Source of the DNA: an uncultured Chloroflexota bacterium
GTDB lineage: Bacteria > Chloroflexota > Dehalococcoidia > Lucifugimonadales > CAJXCD01
DNA length: 64,000 bases
Assembly: GCA_913051545.1 (NCBI GenBank)
Contig: CAJXCD010000001.1
Span: 362,863 to 426,862, forward strand
Direction of reading: 5' to 3'
The translations under genes and the position numbers were made by a program. The notes below the pieces were generated by a model. The model did no database searches, was not told where the DNA came from, and was given only the letters and a program-made list of their open reading frames with translations. Positions within the stretch are counted from its first letter, which is position 1. Every line of letters starts with the position of its first letter. Below are positions 18,728-29,256 of the stretch, piece after piece.

Positions 18728-19684
18728 TTAAGTATCAAGTTTTCTACTTAAATTATCAATCATATCGTCAGCCATTGTTTCTAAATTATACCGTGGGTAC
18801 CAGTCCCACTCTAGGCGAGCTACCGTATCATCTAATGAATTTGGCCAGGAATCTGCAATCGATTGTCTCAAAGGATCGATCTCGTAATTTATCTTGAATT
18901 CCGGGAATCGTTTTACAATAACATCGGCTAATTCCTTTGGGGAAAAACTCATGGAATTAACGTTGTAGTCCGAATGGTGGTTAAGCCTTTCCCGGTCTGC
19001 TTTAGCGAGATCCATTAGGGCACTGATGGCATCTGGCATGTACATCATAGGTAGGTAGCTATCTGGTGTTAGGAAACAGGTATATTTGTTTTCCTTTATC
19101 GCTCCGTAAAATATGGCAACAGCGTAGTCAGTAGTGCCAGCTGTTGGTTCTACTTTCCAGCTTATTATCCCAGGTAATCGTACTCCCCTAACGTCTAAGC
19201 CATGTTTTGACTCATAATAATTACCCATCAATTCTGAAAATACTTTGGATATGCCGTAGATGGTGGTTGGTTTCTGAATTGTTTCATTAGGTGTTTTGTC
19301 CCGAGGGGTTTCGTGACCAAAGGCGGCTATAGAACTAGGAACTATTATCCGTTCTAACTTGTACTTTATACCTGCTTCCAAGATGTGATATAACCCTGTG
19401 AAATTGACTTCGTAGGCGCGTTCTCGGTTTTGTTCGGCTAATGCAGACAAGATAGAACTCAGGTGGTAAATAGTGTCTATTTCATATTTCTGTATAGTAG
19501 AATTTACGTCACCCCAGTTTGTAACGTCTACTCTAGTATGTGGACCTGAATTAGTGATTTCGTCTGTTAATGGGTGATTATGGCTTGCTGCAACCACATT
19601 TTCGTTTCCAAATTCTAATCTGAGAGCAGGAACTAATTCTGAGCCAATCTGGCCTGCTGCACCCGTAACTAAAATCCTTTTCAT
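18728..19684 (-). CDS. NAD-dependent epimerase/dehydratase, short-chain L-threonine 3-dehydrogenase type
   Basis: MKRILVTGAAGQIGSELVPALR, YGISKVFSE (YxxxK), RGVRLPGIISWKVEPTAGTTDYAV typical of SDR-type TDH. Confidence 0.9.
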   Translation of the reverse strand: MKRILVTGAAGQIGSELVPALRLEFGNENVVAASHNHPLTDEITNSGPHTRVDVTNWGDVNSTIQKYEIDTIYHLSSILSALAEQNRERAYEVNFTGLYHILEAGIKYKLERIIVPSSIAAFGHETPRDKTPNETIQKPTTIYGISKVFSELMGNYYESKHGLDVRGVRLPGIISWKVEPTAGTTDYAVAIFYGAIKENKYTCFLTPDSYLPMMYMPDAISALMDLAKADRERLNHHSDYNVNSMSFSPKELADVIVKRFPEFKINYEIDPLRQSIADSWPNSLDDTVARLEWDWYPRYNLETMADDMIDNLSRKLDT

Positions 19685-19777
19685 ATGCTTGCAAGTCCTA
19701 TTCTCATGTTTGTATATGTGTTTTCAAAATTGCCCAATACAAACCGTCTGGTTTTCCGTTGAGCCGAGATTTGAATA

Positions 19778-20389
19778 TCAATCATTAGAGTCAAACCTTT
19801 GTTCAAGTAATGGATTCCCGTCCATGTGGTATCCTTGGCTTTCCCAAAAGCCAGAAGCGTTTGCTTCCATGAACTCCAAGCCGTTGACCCATTTTGCACT
19901 CTTCCACGCATATCTCTTGGGGACAACTAGTCTAAGGGGACCACCATGGTCTTTATTGATTTGAGTCCCATTAAGGCTATGTGCGAATAGGACATCTTGG
20001 TCTGTGAGTACGTCTAATTCAAGATTTGTAGTATATCCCCCATAGCAATGAACCATCACAAAACGTGCCTTTGGTTTTGGTTGTATAAGCGGCATTAGAT
20101 CATTAAATAATATGCCTTCCCACTCATTATTTATTCGGCTCCACTGTGTTACACAATGGAAATCAGCAGTAATTTTGGTACTTTGTAGAGATGTGAACTG
20201 GTTCCAGTTAAGCACTATCGGAGTATCAATCAATCCGAAGATATTAAACTCCCATAAATGTAAATCTATAGAAGGCGTATCTCCGAAAGTCATTACTGGA
20301 AACTTGTCAGTCTCATATTGTCCGGGTGGGACTTGTGGTGTTTCTGTAGAACTATTAATTTTGGTTGAATTTTTAATTTTCTTTAGCAT
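19778..20389 (-). CDS. Sulfite oxidase-like molybdopterin-dependent oxidoreductase
   Basis: DFHCVTQWS (Mo-ligand Cys), GYTTNLELDVLTDQDVLFAHSLNG, HGGPLRLVVPKRYAWKSAKWV. Confidence 0.9.
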   Translation of the reverse strand: MLKKIKNSTKINSSTETPQVPPGQYETDKFPVMTFGDTPSIDLHLWEFNIFGLIDTPIVLNWNQFTSLQSTKITADFHCVTQWSRINNEWEGILFNDLMPLIQPKPKARFVMVHCYGGYTTNLELDVLTDQDVLFAHSLNGTQINKDHGGPLRLVVPKRYAWKSAKWVNGLEFMEANASGFWESQGYHMDGNPLLEQRFDSND

Positions 20390-20644
20390 GACTTAAAGCC
20401 CCTTTCCTTTAGGGGAGCATGACCCTCGCATTGTACACCACAGGACATGAAGCTCATAGCGAAAATATATTTATGGTTAGACAATTAAGACGGATATGAA
20501 GCATTAATGTAATCTTATAGTAATCATTTATATCAGGTACTTTAACAAGAGATGTATAAGTACTAGGATGGTCTGACTTTTTTGTGAAGTGCTTGACGTC
20601 CAATATGCTTTACCTATATCGAATACGCGTCTACAATCCTAATT

Positions 20645-21700
20645 ATGCTTGTGGAAGATGTTGGAGAAAACAATCTAATAGACATTCTTACCAGTGTATT
20701 TCGAGATACAGATGGCAAAGTATCAAGGCCTTACAGTAGTAAAAATAGTGATTTGGACTTAAAAGTAGGTATCGGTGACGATGCTGCTGTACTAGATTTC
20801 TCCAATAATACGATTGTATTTACAACAGATTCGTTGGTTGAAGGAGTTCATTTCGATACAAGAACTTCTGATTGGCGTGCCATAGGTTGGAAGGCGATGG
20901 CTGTGAATATGAGTGATATCGCAGCTATGGGGTGTGTTCCTACTGGTTTCACAGTATCGTTAGGTCTTCGTAGAGATATTCCGGTCAATTTTCTTAAGGA
21001 AATGTATTGCGGTATGAAGGATGCCTGTAACGTATTCGGGGGAACAATAGTAGGAGGTGATACTGTAGAATCTGATGTAATGTTTATATCAATATCGATG
21101 TTTGGAGCTTTAGAAAACGATTCAAAACAAGCGTGTGAACAAAAAATAATGACTAGAGATTCTGCGCAACCTGGGGACAAGGTTGCTGTAACCGGTACTT
21201 TTGGTTGTGCTGCTGCGGGATTGGCCGTGGGTTTCAAAGATTTCAAGGGAACGAAATTCGAAATGGAGGATAAGATTTTAAAACATTTGAGGGATGCGCA
21301 AAATTTGCCATCTCCTAGGGTTACGGAAGGTGTGGAATTGCTCAATAGTGGTGTGAAGGCTGCTATGGATAGTAGTGATGGCCTTGTGGAAGATTTAGGT
21401 AAAATTTGCGAGTCCAGTGAAGTAGGTATTCGTCTCAGGACAGATTGGATACCAGTAGATGATTTTCTTGTCAAGGCGTTTCCGGAAAGGTGGCTTAATT
21501 TAGCACTGTCTGGAGGGGAAGATTATGAATTGATATTGACTGTTGAGGAAAACAAAATAGAAAAAATCAACAGAAAATTCCCTGGAATGATAACAGTCAT
21601 AGGGGAGGTGGTTGAAAACCCTCAGAGAGTCATATTACTAGATCAAAATAACAACGAAAACGAGATTAATGTCAAAAGTTGGCAGCATTTTAGTAAATAA
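20645..21700 (+). CDS. thiL: Thiamine-monophosphate kinase
   Basis: GDDAAVLDF, TTDSLVEGVHFD, GWKAMAVNMSDIAAMG, AMDSSDGLVEDL, LSGGEDYELI. Confidence 0.96.
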   Translation: MLVEDVGENNLIDILTSVFRDTDGKVSRPYSSKNSDLDLKVGIGDDAAVLDFSNNTIVFTTDSLVEGVHFDTRTSDWRAIGWKAMAVNMSDIAAMGCVPTGFTVSLGLRRDIPVNFLKEMYCGMKDACNVFGGTIVGGDTVESDVMFISISMFGALENDSKQACEQKIMTRDSAQPGDKVAVTGTFGCAAAGLAVGFKDFKGTKFEMEDKILKHLRDAQNLPSPRVTEGVELLNSGVKAAMDSSDGLVEDLGKICESSEVGIRLRTDWIPVDDFLVKAFPERWLNLALSGGEDYELILTVEENKIEKINRKFPGMITVIGEVVENPQRVILLDQNNNENEINVKSWQHFSK

Positions 21701-21769
21701 TTTGATGCGTTACTAATGGTCATAGGACGCGGTATGAGATTTGTATATAAGCAGGGAAGGAGAATTTAA

Positions 21770-22300
21770 TTGGCTAGATTGGATTATTTATCGAGAGAGG
21801 ATCTTCCTCCGAATAAACGAGAAATATATGATCGAATATCAGGATCTAGAGGTACAGTACTCAATCTATTCAAAGCGCTTCTGAACAGTCCTGATGCCAC
21901 CGACTTAGTTGCTAGGTTAGGGCAGTATATAAGATATGAGTCTTCTTTGAATCCAGTATCTAGAGAAATAGCTATCCTGGCAACAGCAAAGGAAATGGGT
22001 AGTGAATATGAGTGGACACAACATGAGAAAGTGGCTTTAGATCTTGGCGTATCTAGGGAAACTCTTAAATCTATATATTCTGGTCGTGCACCTTTAGGTA
22101 TGTTTCCCAAGGAAGGAGTGTATGTTCAGGCGGCTAAGGAAATTGTTAATGAGGGGACTTTAAGTGATTCAACATTCAAGGCCCTAGAACATCTTATCGG
22201 TTCAGAACTAGTCGTAGATCTTGTCGTGTTAGTGGGATATTATTCAATGATTGCGCGAATTATCAATTCTTTGGGAATTGAACTCGAAGAACGTTCTTAA
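21770..22300 (+). CDS. Carboxymuconolactone decarboxylase (AhpD-like) family protein, TTG start
   Basis: LNPVSREIAILATAKEMGSEYEWTQHEKVALDLGVSRE, the CMD family signature. Confidence 0.85.
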   Translation: MARLDYLSREDLPPNKREIYDRISGSRGTVLNLFKALLNSPDATDLVARLGQYIRYESSLNPVSREIAILATAKEMGSEYEWTQHEKVALDLGVSRETLKSIYSGRAPLGMFPKEGVYVQAAKEIVNEGTLSDSTFKALEHLIGSELVVDLVVLVGYYSMIARIINSLGIELEERS

Positions 22301-22333
22301 ATGCACTATATTCAGTATTCTCAATCTTACACA

Positions 22334-23653
22334 CTAAAGGTTCGTGTCGTGTAATGCATTTTTGAAAAGTATATGCTCTTTTATTGGTCCAACAATAGCC
22401 AAATTAAGTTTTTCGCCTAATAAAAAATTATTTGCAGTTCTATGGATATCTTCAACTGTGACAGAGTCGATCTTTTTAATAACTTCATTCACATCCAATA
22501 TTTTTCCAAGAGTGAGTTGTTGCATGCCAGCCCAAGATGATACATATCTAGTATCTTCCATTTCCATGGTAAGTAATCCTGAACATAGTTGTTTGGCTTT
22601 TTGAAGCTCTTGATCAGTTACGCTGTTTCTAATTCTGGATAATTCTTTGATTATAGTTATTAATGCTGACAATGTGTTTCTTGGATCCACTCCTGCATAG
22701 ATATTTATGGTTCCGCAATCTTGAAGAAAATTTGTTTCACTGTGAATATCATAAGCTAGACCCTTTTTTTCTCTAACCTCCACGAATAACCTGCTACTCA
22801 TTCCTTCTCCTAATATCACACTTAACATTCTGAGTGAGTATTTATCAGGGTGGCTTAAATTTAATCCTGGCAAGCCTAAATTGATATGGGCTTGCTCGAT
22901 TTTGCGGTATTCTATGCAGTGTTTTGGTTCTTTTTGAGATTCTTTAAATGGAATAGTTACAGGAAGTTTATGATTGTCCCAATCTTTTGTAAGTGAGTCT
23001 ATTGTTTCCACCAGTCGGTTATGTTTCACTTTACCAGCAACACTTATAACAATGTTTTGTGGGATATAGAATCCATGAACCTGATTTAGGATCATTCTTC
23101 TCGTAAGGTTTGATACTGATTTTCTGGACCCGCCTATTTCTTGTCCGAGCGGGTGGGAACTCCACATAAGCTTATCCAAGAGTATTGCGACTCGGTCGAT
23201 AGGGTTATCATAAGACATGTTTTGTTCTTCTATCACAACCTGTATTTCGCTAGAAATATCTGTGTCATCAAATTTCGAGTTGCGTAGCATGTCAACTTTT
23301 AGATCGAGTGCATCATAGAGATAGGTTTTTGGAATCTTAGACCAGTAAGTAGTGACTTCTTGCTCAGTGCTAGCATTCAAAATTCCACCAACATTTTCGA
23401 TAGTCCCACTTATTTCTATGGGGGATGGGCGTTTATGTGTACCTTTAAAAAGTAAATGTTCAATTACATGTGATATTCCAGATTGACCTTTCGGGTCGTT
23501 TCTTGATCCGATTTTGGCAAGTACATTAATGCTAGTAGAAAAGGCGTGTGGCATGAATGTGCTCAGGACGAATAAGCCATTGTCAAGACGGGTATGACGA
23601 GTCAATAATTTTAAAGTTGAAGGCATATTCAAATTATTATGTAAGAGCTCCAA
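22334..23653 (-). CDS. M16 family zinc metallopeptidase
   Basis: HVIEHLLFKGT (HxxEH) with downstream Glu; second inactive half present; R/Y pair near the C-terminal half. Confidence 0.93.
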   Translation of the reverse strand: MELLHNNLNMPSTLKLLTRHTRLDNGLFVLSTFMPHAFSTSINVLAKIGSRNDPKGQSGISHVIEHLLFKGTHKRPSPIEISGTIENVGGILNASTEQEVTTYWSKIPKTYLYDALDLKVDMLRNSKFDDTDISSEIQVVIEEQNMSYDNPIDRVAILLDKLMWSSHPLGQEIGGSRKSVSNLTRRMILNQVHGFYIPQNIVISVAGKVKHNRLVETIDSLTKDWDNHKLPVTIPFKESQKEPKHCIEYRKIEQAHINLGLPGLNLSHPDKYSLRMLSVILGEGMSSRLFVEVREKKGLAYDIHSETNFLQDCGTINIYAGVDPRNTLSALITIIKELSRIRNSVTDQELQKAKQLCSGLLTMEMEDTRYVSSWAGMQQLTLGKILDVNEVIKKIDSVTVEDIHRTANNFLLGEKLNLAIVGPIKEHILFKNALHDTNL

Positions 23654-23957
23654 TCGTGCGTCAATGTAATTTTCTGGATTATTGTTTAATCATAGTCACC
23701 TATGATTCTATGCGAATTTGATCAATGGGGGTGATACCAGGTGCATATTAATTAAAGGTTTCATAGACGGGCACTATCTTGATGTTTTAGTTTACTAAGA
23801 GTAGTATACCAACCCGTTCATTTATATTCTGAGAGTATTCAAGGCGTGGTTTAAGTAAATAAGGTTTAGATATTTGGTATTATTCGTTTTTATTGCCGTT
23901 TTGTTGGGGAGACAAGTGTTAGAAGCAAGATGATTTCATAGTAATTTATACGAAAGA

Positions 23958-24965
23958 GTGGGAGAGATGGTTAATCCGGAGTTTGATGTAAGGCGGCCAG
24001 TATTGGTAGGAGAAACGGCGGATGTCTTTCTTCAGAGAACGCAGACTATATTGCGTAATGAAGGGATAAATCCGGTCGTTACCATTGAGTTTGCACCTGA
24101 AAGAAAGGGAATATTTTGTGGATTATCGGAGGTTCAGACATTGCTGTCCAGAATCTTACCAGAAACTGGCAGTGAAGTTTGGGCTTTGGGAGAAGGCGAG
24201 GCTGTAGATGCCAAAGAGGTAGCATTGAGAGTCAGGGCTCCATATGGCAGCATAGGATTATACGAGACAGCTATAAGTGGTACGCTTTCTTCTAGTACAG
24301 GATGGGCTACTGGAGCCAGAGAGTGCGTTGATGCGGCTGGTGAGATACCTGTAGTAGCTATGGGTGCTAGGAATATTCACCCTAATGTTGCAGCGAATCT
24401 AGATTATGCTTCAGTGATAGGCGGGTGTGTTTCGTGTACTACAATTCTAGGTGCAAGACTGGCGGGAGTAACCCCTGCTGGTAATATGCCTCACTCTTTA
24501 CCCCTGTTGATGTCGGATACTCTCAGGGCGATGCAGGCATTCGACATGCATATGCCACAGGAGGTTCCACGCATAGCGCTTGTTGACACTTTTAAGGATG
24601 AAGCGGAGGAATCCCTAATCGTAGCAGGATCGCTAAGAGAAAAGCTTAGAGGGGTACGTCTTGATACTCCGTTTGAACGAGGTGGCGTCACTCCAGATTT
24701 AGTGAAGGAAGTTCGATCCCGTCTCGATGAAGCGGATTTTAGACACGTAGAAATAATGGTAAGTGGAGGATTTACACCTGAGAAAATAAGGCGGTTCATA
24801 GATTTGAATTCACCAGTGAATATTTTTTGTGTAGGTACATACATAGCCAAGTCGTCTTTGAATCCATTTACATCTGATATACATGAAATAGATGGAAGGC
24901 CTGTAGCTAAACGAGGTAGATTGCCTGGAGTGACACTTAACGACCGGCTTGATAGAGTGATGTAG
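23958..24965 (+). CDS. Nicotinate phosphoribosyltransferase
   Basis: YETAISGTLSSSTGWATGAREC, GARNIHPNVAANLDYASVIGGCVSCTTILGARL, GNMPHSL, SGGFTPEKI. Confidence 0.9.
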   Translation: MGEMVNPEFDVRRPVLVGETADVFLQRTQTILRNEGINPVVTIEFAPERKGIFCGLSEVQTLLSRILPETGSEVWALGEGEAVDAKEVALRVRAPYGSIGLYETAISGTLSSSTGWATGARECVDAAGEIPVVAMGARNIHPNVAANLDYASVIGGCVSCTTILGARLAGVTPAGNMPHSLPLLMSDTLRAMQAFDMHMPQEVPRIALVDTFKDEAEESLIVAGSLREKLRGVRLDTPFERGGVTPDLVKEVRSRLDEADFRHVEIMVSGGFTPEKIRRFIDLNSPVNIFCVGTYIAKSSLNPFTSDIHEIDGRPVAKRGRLPGVTLNDRLDRVM

Positions 24966-24983
24966 ATTGACTTTGTAATGGGT

Positions 24984-26513
24984 TTATATGCTATTTGGAA
25001 GGGTAGTTGCAAAGCATATTTCTATGCATCGAGTATCTTTCTCTAGTACCTTAGCCCATTCAGATATACGCCATCCTACCACCCATGCTATACCGGAAGT
25101 GTTTGTTACTAGTGGTATTTTGCTTCTCCACCACTTGGGAATTTTTGAATCTACCATGAAGTCTTGTATTGATTTGTTCCCATTCATGCCTAAAGGTTGA
25201 AAAGAGTCTGAATCATTACGGTTACGAACGTATAATTTCGTTCCTAGATTCGAGTAGCTGAATAATTCTGAAAAGTGTACCTCTTTTCTAGAATTGCAGT
25301 CATTAAATTCATTTGAGATATCATACGTGAGTATATTTGGAGTTGTGGATGTAACCTTTCTCTCCGAATTTTGTATTTTTTGTTGATTTATTATGTTGAC
25401 TGTAATATCCCATTGACCTACTGTAGTTTTACCTGGAACGGATAATTTGTGAATGCCTTCTAAAGAAGGGAAGGGGCAATGGTACGCATCGTATTCACTA
25501 TCAACTAAGGCAAGTATGTCGCGTTCGATTAGTAGCCTCAGATTTCCAGGAAGATCCAATGTTCGTCCACGTCGCCCATAAATCAATTTAATCATTGAGT
25601 CAATGTGACTTTGATATATCCCATTTAGTGTTCCATTCTTAACTTCTATCGCATGACGCAGTAGATGGGTCTGCATTGCATTAGAGAGACTTTGGATGGA
25701 GTTGACGTCAAAAAATATCTGGCCAAATTGCTGTTTAACTGTATCTTGCCAGATCTTATTTAAATCGGTATCTAAGTGTTGGCGAATCTGGTCAGCATTA
25801 TAAGACAGCCTTATTAGAGAATCTTTAACTTTTGGGTTAAATTTTTCTAGCATAGGTAAAAGTTCGATTCTTAAACGATTCCTGTCATAAATTGGTAGAG
25901 AATTAGTTTCGTCATGCACAGGTTTTAATTTCAGTGCTTTACAATATTCAAGAGTTTCCATGCGTGAAATATTTATAAGTGGTCTTACTAGATTTATTTG
26001 GACATTACCAATCTTGCGTTCGGTTATTAACTTGATGCCAGAGAGTCCGGTTACTCCAGATCCCCTCATAATGTGCATAAGTATAGTCTCTGCTTGGTCA
26101 TCAGAAGTATGCCCTAATAATACTGTTTTTGCACCATGATCTACAGCCGTTGTAGCTAGGAATTTGTACCTGGCTTCACGAGCTAATTGCTCAGTTGGTA
26201 ATCTTTCCCCTGACTGTAGTTTTTGTAGATCACAGTATCCTATGGTCGACGGTATTTTCAATGAATCGAATACAGTTTTAACGAAATCAGCATCTCTCTC
26301 CGACCTTTCTCCTCTAATTCCATGATCTAGATGTGCTCCGTGTAATTTTATTCCTAAGACATTCCGCAGGCTAAAAATAGAATATAACATCGCGAGTGAG
26401 TCAGGTCCTCCTGATACAGCAACAACAAGAGTAGACCCAGGCTCAAGGCATATTTTATCTATGTTTTTTTCAACGCATTGTTCTAAATACAATACATTGC
26501 CATCATCAGTCAT
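24984..26513 (-). CDS. tilS: tRNA(Ile)-lysidine synthase
   Basis: VAVSGGPDSLAML PP-loop, HLDHGIRGERSERDADFV, LLGHTSDDQAETILMHIMRGSG. Confidence 0.95.
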   Translation of the reverse strand: MTDDGNVLYLEQCVEKNIDKICLEPGSTLVVAVSGGPDSLAMLYSIFSLRNVLGIKLHGAHLDHGIRGERSERDADFVKTVFDSLKIPSTIGYCDLQKLQSGERLPTEQLAREARYKFLATTAVDHGAKTVLLGHTSDDQAETILMHIMRGSGVTGLSGIKLITERKIGNVQINLVRPLINISRMETLEYCKALKLKPVHDETNSLPIYDRNRLRIELLPMLEKFNPKVKDSLIRLSYNADQIRQHLDTDLNKIWQDTVKQQFGQIFFDVNSIQSLSNAMQTHLLRHAIEVKNGTLNGIYQSHIDSMIKLIYGRRGRTLDLPGNLRLLIERDILALVDSEYDAYHCPFPSLEGIHKLSVPGKTTVGQWDITVNIINQQKIQNSERKVTSTTPNILTYDISNEFNDCNSRKEVHFSELFSYSNLGTKLYVRNRNDSDSFQPLGMNGNKSIQDFMVDSKIPKWWRSKIPLVTNTSGIAWVVGWRISEWAKVLEKDTRCIEICFATTLPNSI

Positions 26514-27792
26514 TTTTCTCTGGTTGCCTCCGAGGATTTTTTGTAATAGTGACCGTTTCTATCTTTAAGCCTTTCATGTAGGACACTTCAAAATGTATGT
26601 TACTATGGTCAAATTGTTCCCCCTCAGTGGGTATATGGCCAAGTATGTTTAATACAAATCCAGCTACAGTCTCAAAATCACCTTCCGGCAATTTAATGCC
26701 AAGTTCGTCTGTGATTTCGTCTATACCCATGCCTCCATCCACTTGGAAGGTATTTTCTCCGATTGCTTCATATTCTTCTTCAGGTTGAATACCCTCCTCC
26801 CCTACTTTACCAGCAATTTCTTCCAGTAATTGCTTAAGGGTAACTAGGCCTGCGACTCCACCGTATTCGTCGACTGCTATTGCCATTTGATTACCAGATC
26901 TTCGGAGTTCATCAAAAAGTTCGGCGATACGCTTTGTTTCCGGAACGAAATAGGCATCTCTTATTGTTTCAGTAACGGGATCGTCGAAATCCATAGTGCG
27001 AGTAGCCATAGCTTTCAATAAGTCTTTCGCAGAAAGTATTCCGACCAGATTGTCGGCAGTTTCTTTAAATACGGGAAATCTGGTATGAGCGTGGCTCGCA
27101 TACATATCCAGGACGTGTGACAAAGAAGCGCCCCTTCCGACAGAAATTATATCGTTACGTGGTGTCATTATGTCCCTTACTTGTCGATCTCCGAATCTGA
27201 ATACACTTTCAAGCATCTCGGCTTCTTCTGGTTGAAAAGCCCCTTCCGCTTCGCCGACGTCTATAAGTGAAAGCAACTCCTCCTCAGTTATAGATGTTTC
27301 CAATTTTTTGTCCTTTTGTCCGATAGATAATATCTGTGTAATCCAATCCAACGCGGCTACTAAAGGGAGAAGGAAGACTTCGATAGTTTGAAGTGACCTA
27401 GCATAGGAAAACGCCAGACGTTCGGAATGACGGACTGCTAGAGTTTTCGGTAGCACCTCCCCAAATACAAGTAATATAGAGGTTCCTAGAATTGTTGCTA
27501 CGAGAACACCGGTTTGTGGATTCCCTAATGTCGAAACGGCTACTATAGTTATTGAGGCTGTGAATGCCACGTTCACTAAGTTATTACAGAGTAGGATTGT
27601 TGATAAGAGCCTACCAGGATTATCCAACATCTTTGATACTCTGCGAGCACTTACGTTTCCAATACTCACTAGGTGAGTGAGTCTAGCTGTGTTTTGAAGA
27701 GAGAGAAATGCCGATTCGGAACTTGAAAAGAATGCGGATAGCAGGATACAAATTGCCATTACAATTAAATTACCTGTATGTTCATCTAGCAT
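26506..27792 (-). CDS. CNNM/CorC-type hemolysin family transporter (DUF21 + CBS pair + CorC_HlyC)
   Basis: FFSSSESAFLSLQNTARLTHLV, VRDIMTPRNDI, DEYGGVAGLVTLKQLLEEIAGKV. Confidence 0.94.
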   Translation of the reverse strand: MLDEHTGNLIVMAICILLSAFFSSSESAFLSLQNTARLTHLVSIGNVSARRVSKMLDNPGRLLSTILLCNNLVNVAFTASITIVAVSTLGNPQTGVLVATILGTSILLVFGEVLPKTLAVRHSERLAFSYARSLQTIEVFLLPLVAALDWITQILSIGQKDKKLETSITEEELLSLIDVGEAEGAFQPEEAEMLESVFRFGDRQVRDIMTPRNDIISVGRGASLSHVLDMYASHAHTRFPVFKETADNLVGILSAKDLLKAMATRTMDFDDPVTETIRDAYFVPETKRIAELFDELRRSGNQMAIAVDEYGGVAGLVTLKQLLEEIAGKVGEEGIQPEEEYEAIGENTFQVDGGMGIDEITDELGIKLPEGDFETVAGFVLNILGHIPTEGEQFDHSNIHFEVSYMKGLKIETVTITKNPRRQPEKND

Positions 27793-27922
27793 AGAAAAAA
27801 ACTCCTAAGATTCTTTTTAAATATTGGATTGCTTTATAGGATTCGGCGATCTGCTTTTTCTCTGTTGAGAGGTATAATTTACGTACTCTGGATAGTTGCA
27901 CATCGATTTGATTATTCGACAC
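27782..27922 (-). CDS. Putative small ORF overlapping the CorC-family start (GTG start, 46 aa)
   Basis: MSNNQIDVQLSRVRKLYLSTEKKQIAESYKAIQYLKRILGVFFYAR; amphipathic, overlaps the next start by a few nt. No family recognised. Confidence 0.25.
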   Translation of the reverse strand: MSNNQIDVQLSRVRKLYLSTEKKQIAESYKAIQYLKRILGVFFYAR

Positions 27923-28048
27923 ACAATTATTTATGCATTGATGTGATTTGTGACCGTTGGGGTACTAGGATTATGGTTTTACTGCTAATATTTTGTATGT
28001 GACCGAGTTATCGATATGACTTTACGGCCATATCTTATTATCTTGTTT

Positions 28049-29101
28049 TCAATTTTTTTCAGATGTTTCAGGGTTTTTTGTTATTAAACTCGTTATCTCA
28101 CTGCTCACATCTTTGTGTTCCTTCAGGAAGGTTTTAGAATTTTCGCGTCCTTGACCCAGACGAGTTTCTTTAAACGAATAGAAAGAGCCGCTTTTTCTTA
28201 TATATCCCATAGACTCTCCTAGATCAATTATGTCACCTTCTTTACTGATGCCTTCGGCGAACATTATGTCAAATTCAGCTACTCGAAATGGAGGCGCCAC
28301 CTTGTTTTTTACTACTCGGGCCCTGACTCTAGATCCCATAATGTCGTTCCCTTGTTTGATTGATTCGATTCTACGAAGGTCAATCCGTACAGAACTGTAA
28401 AATTTTAGTGCCCTGCCTCCAGGGGTTACTTCCGGGTTCCCCCACACTACTCCAACCTTCTCTCTTATCTGGTTGATAAAAACAACTGCCGTATTTGAGC
28501 GATTTATTGCAGCAGTAAGTTTTCGGAGTGCCTGGGACATTAGTCGGGCCTGTAGTCCTACATGAGCGTCACCCATTTCTCCTTCCAATTCATTTTTTGG
28601 TACCAACGCAGCTACGCTGTCCACTACCACTATATCTAACGCACCGCTGCGTACAAGGTATTCACATATTTCCAAAGCTTGCTCTGCACTATCTGGTTGG
28701 GACACTAACAAATTTTCAGTATCCACACCACATTTTGCTGCATAATCTGCGTCCAGGGCATGTTCGGCATCTATGTATGCTGCTGTGCCACCGGCGATTT
28801 GGGCTTCTGCCATAACGTGGTGTGACAAAGTTGACTTTCCAGCGGACTCAGCTCCAAATATCTCTGTCACTCTGCCTCGAGGAATACCACTAATACCTAG
28901 AGCAACATCTAAAGACAGTGATCCTGTTGATATAGCATTGGCTTTAGTCTGTACAGGCACTTCTCCCAAGCGCATAACAGCACCAGCTCCGAACTGGCGA
29001 TCTATTTGACCCATGGCCAATTCTAGTGCCTTTTCTTTTTCTGCACCTGCACCGGACTTCTTACTCGTCAATTCAATTCCATAATGTTGATTTACGGACA
29101 C
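28049..29101 (-). CDS. recA: Recombinase RecA
   Basis: [19 protein letters not shown] Walker [66 protein letters not shown]. Confidence 0.98.
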   Translation of the reverse strand: MSVNQHYGIELTSKKSGAGAEKEKALELAMGQIDRQFGAGAVMRLGEVPVQTKANAISTGSLSLDVALGISGIPRGRVTEIFGAESAGKSTLSHHVMAEAQIAGGTAAYIDAEHALDADYAAKCGVDTENLLVSQPDSAEQALEICEYLVRSGALDIVVVDSVAALVPKNELEGEMGDAHVGLQARLMSQALRKLTAAINRSNTAVVFINQIREKVGVVWGNPEVTPGGRALKFYSSVRIDLRRIESIKQGNDIMGSRVRARVVKNKVAPPFRVAEFDIMFAEGISKEGDIIDLGESMGYIRKSGSFYSFKETRLGQGRENSKTFLKEHKDVSSEITSLITKNPETSEKN

Positions 29102-29256
29102 AGGAACGTGTCTCTCGGCCCAATTCTAGCACGTATGTTTCTAAATTCGCAAGGATGGTATAGCGGTAATGAAACATTTAGTCGTAGTTAATGAAGGGAT
29201 TATTGACCATGATTGACTTAGTTTAGATATGGCCATAAACTTTACCGTTAAGAACA

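Noticed and set aside
18725-18754. AATTTAAGTA/TACTTAAATT inverted repeat
   Set aside because: AT-only arms mostly inside the 3' end of a CDS; likely compositional.
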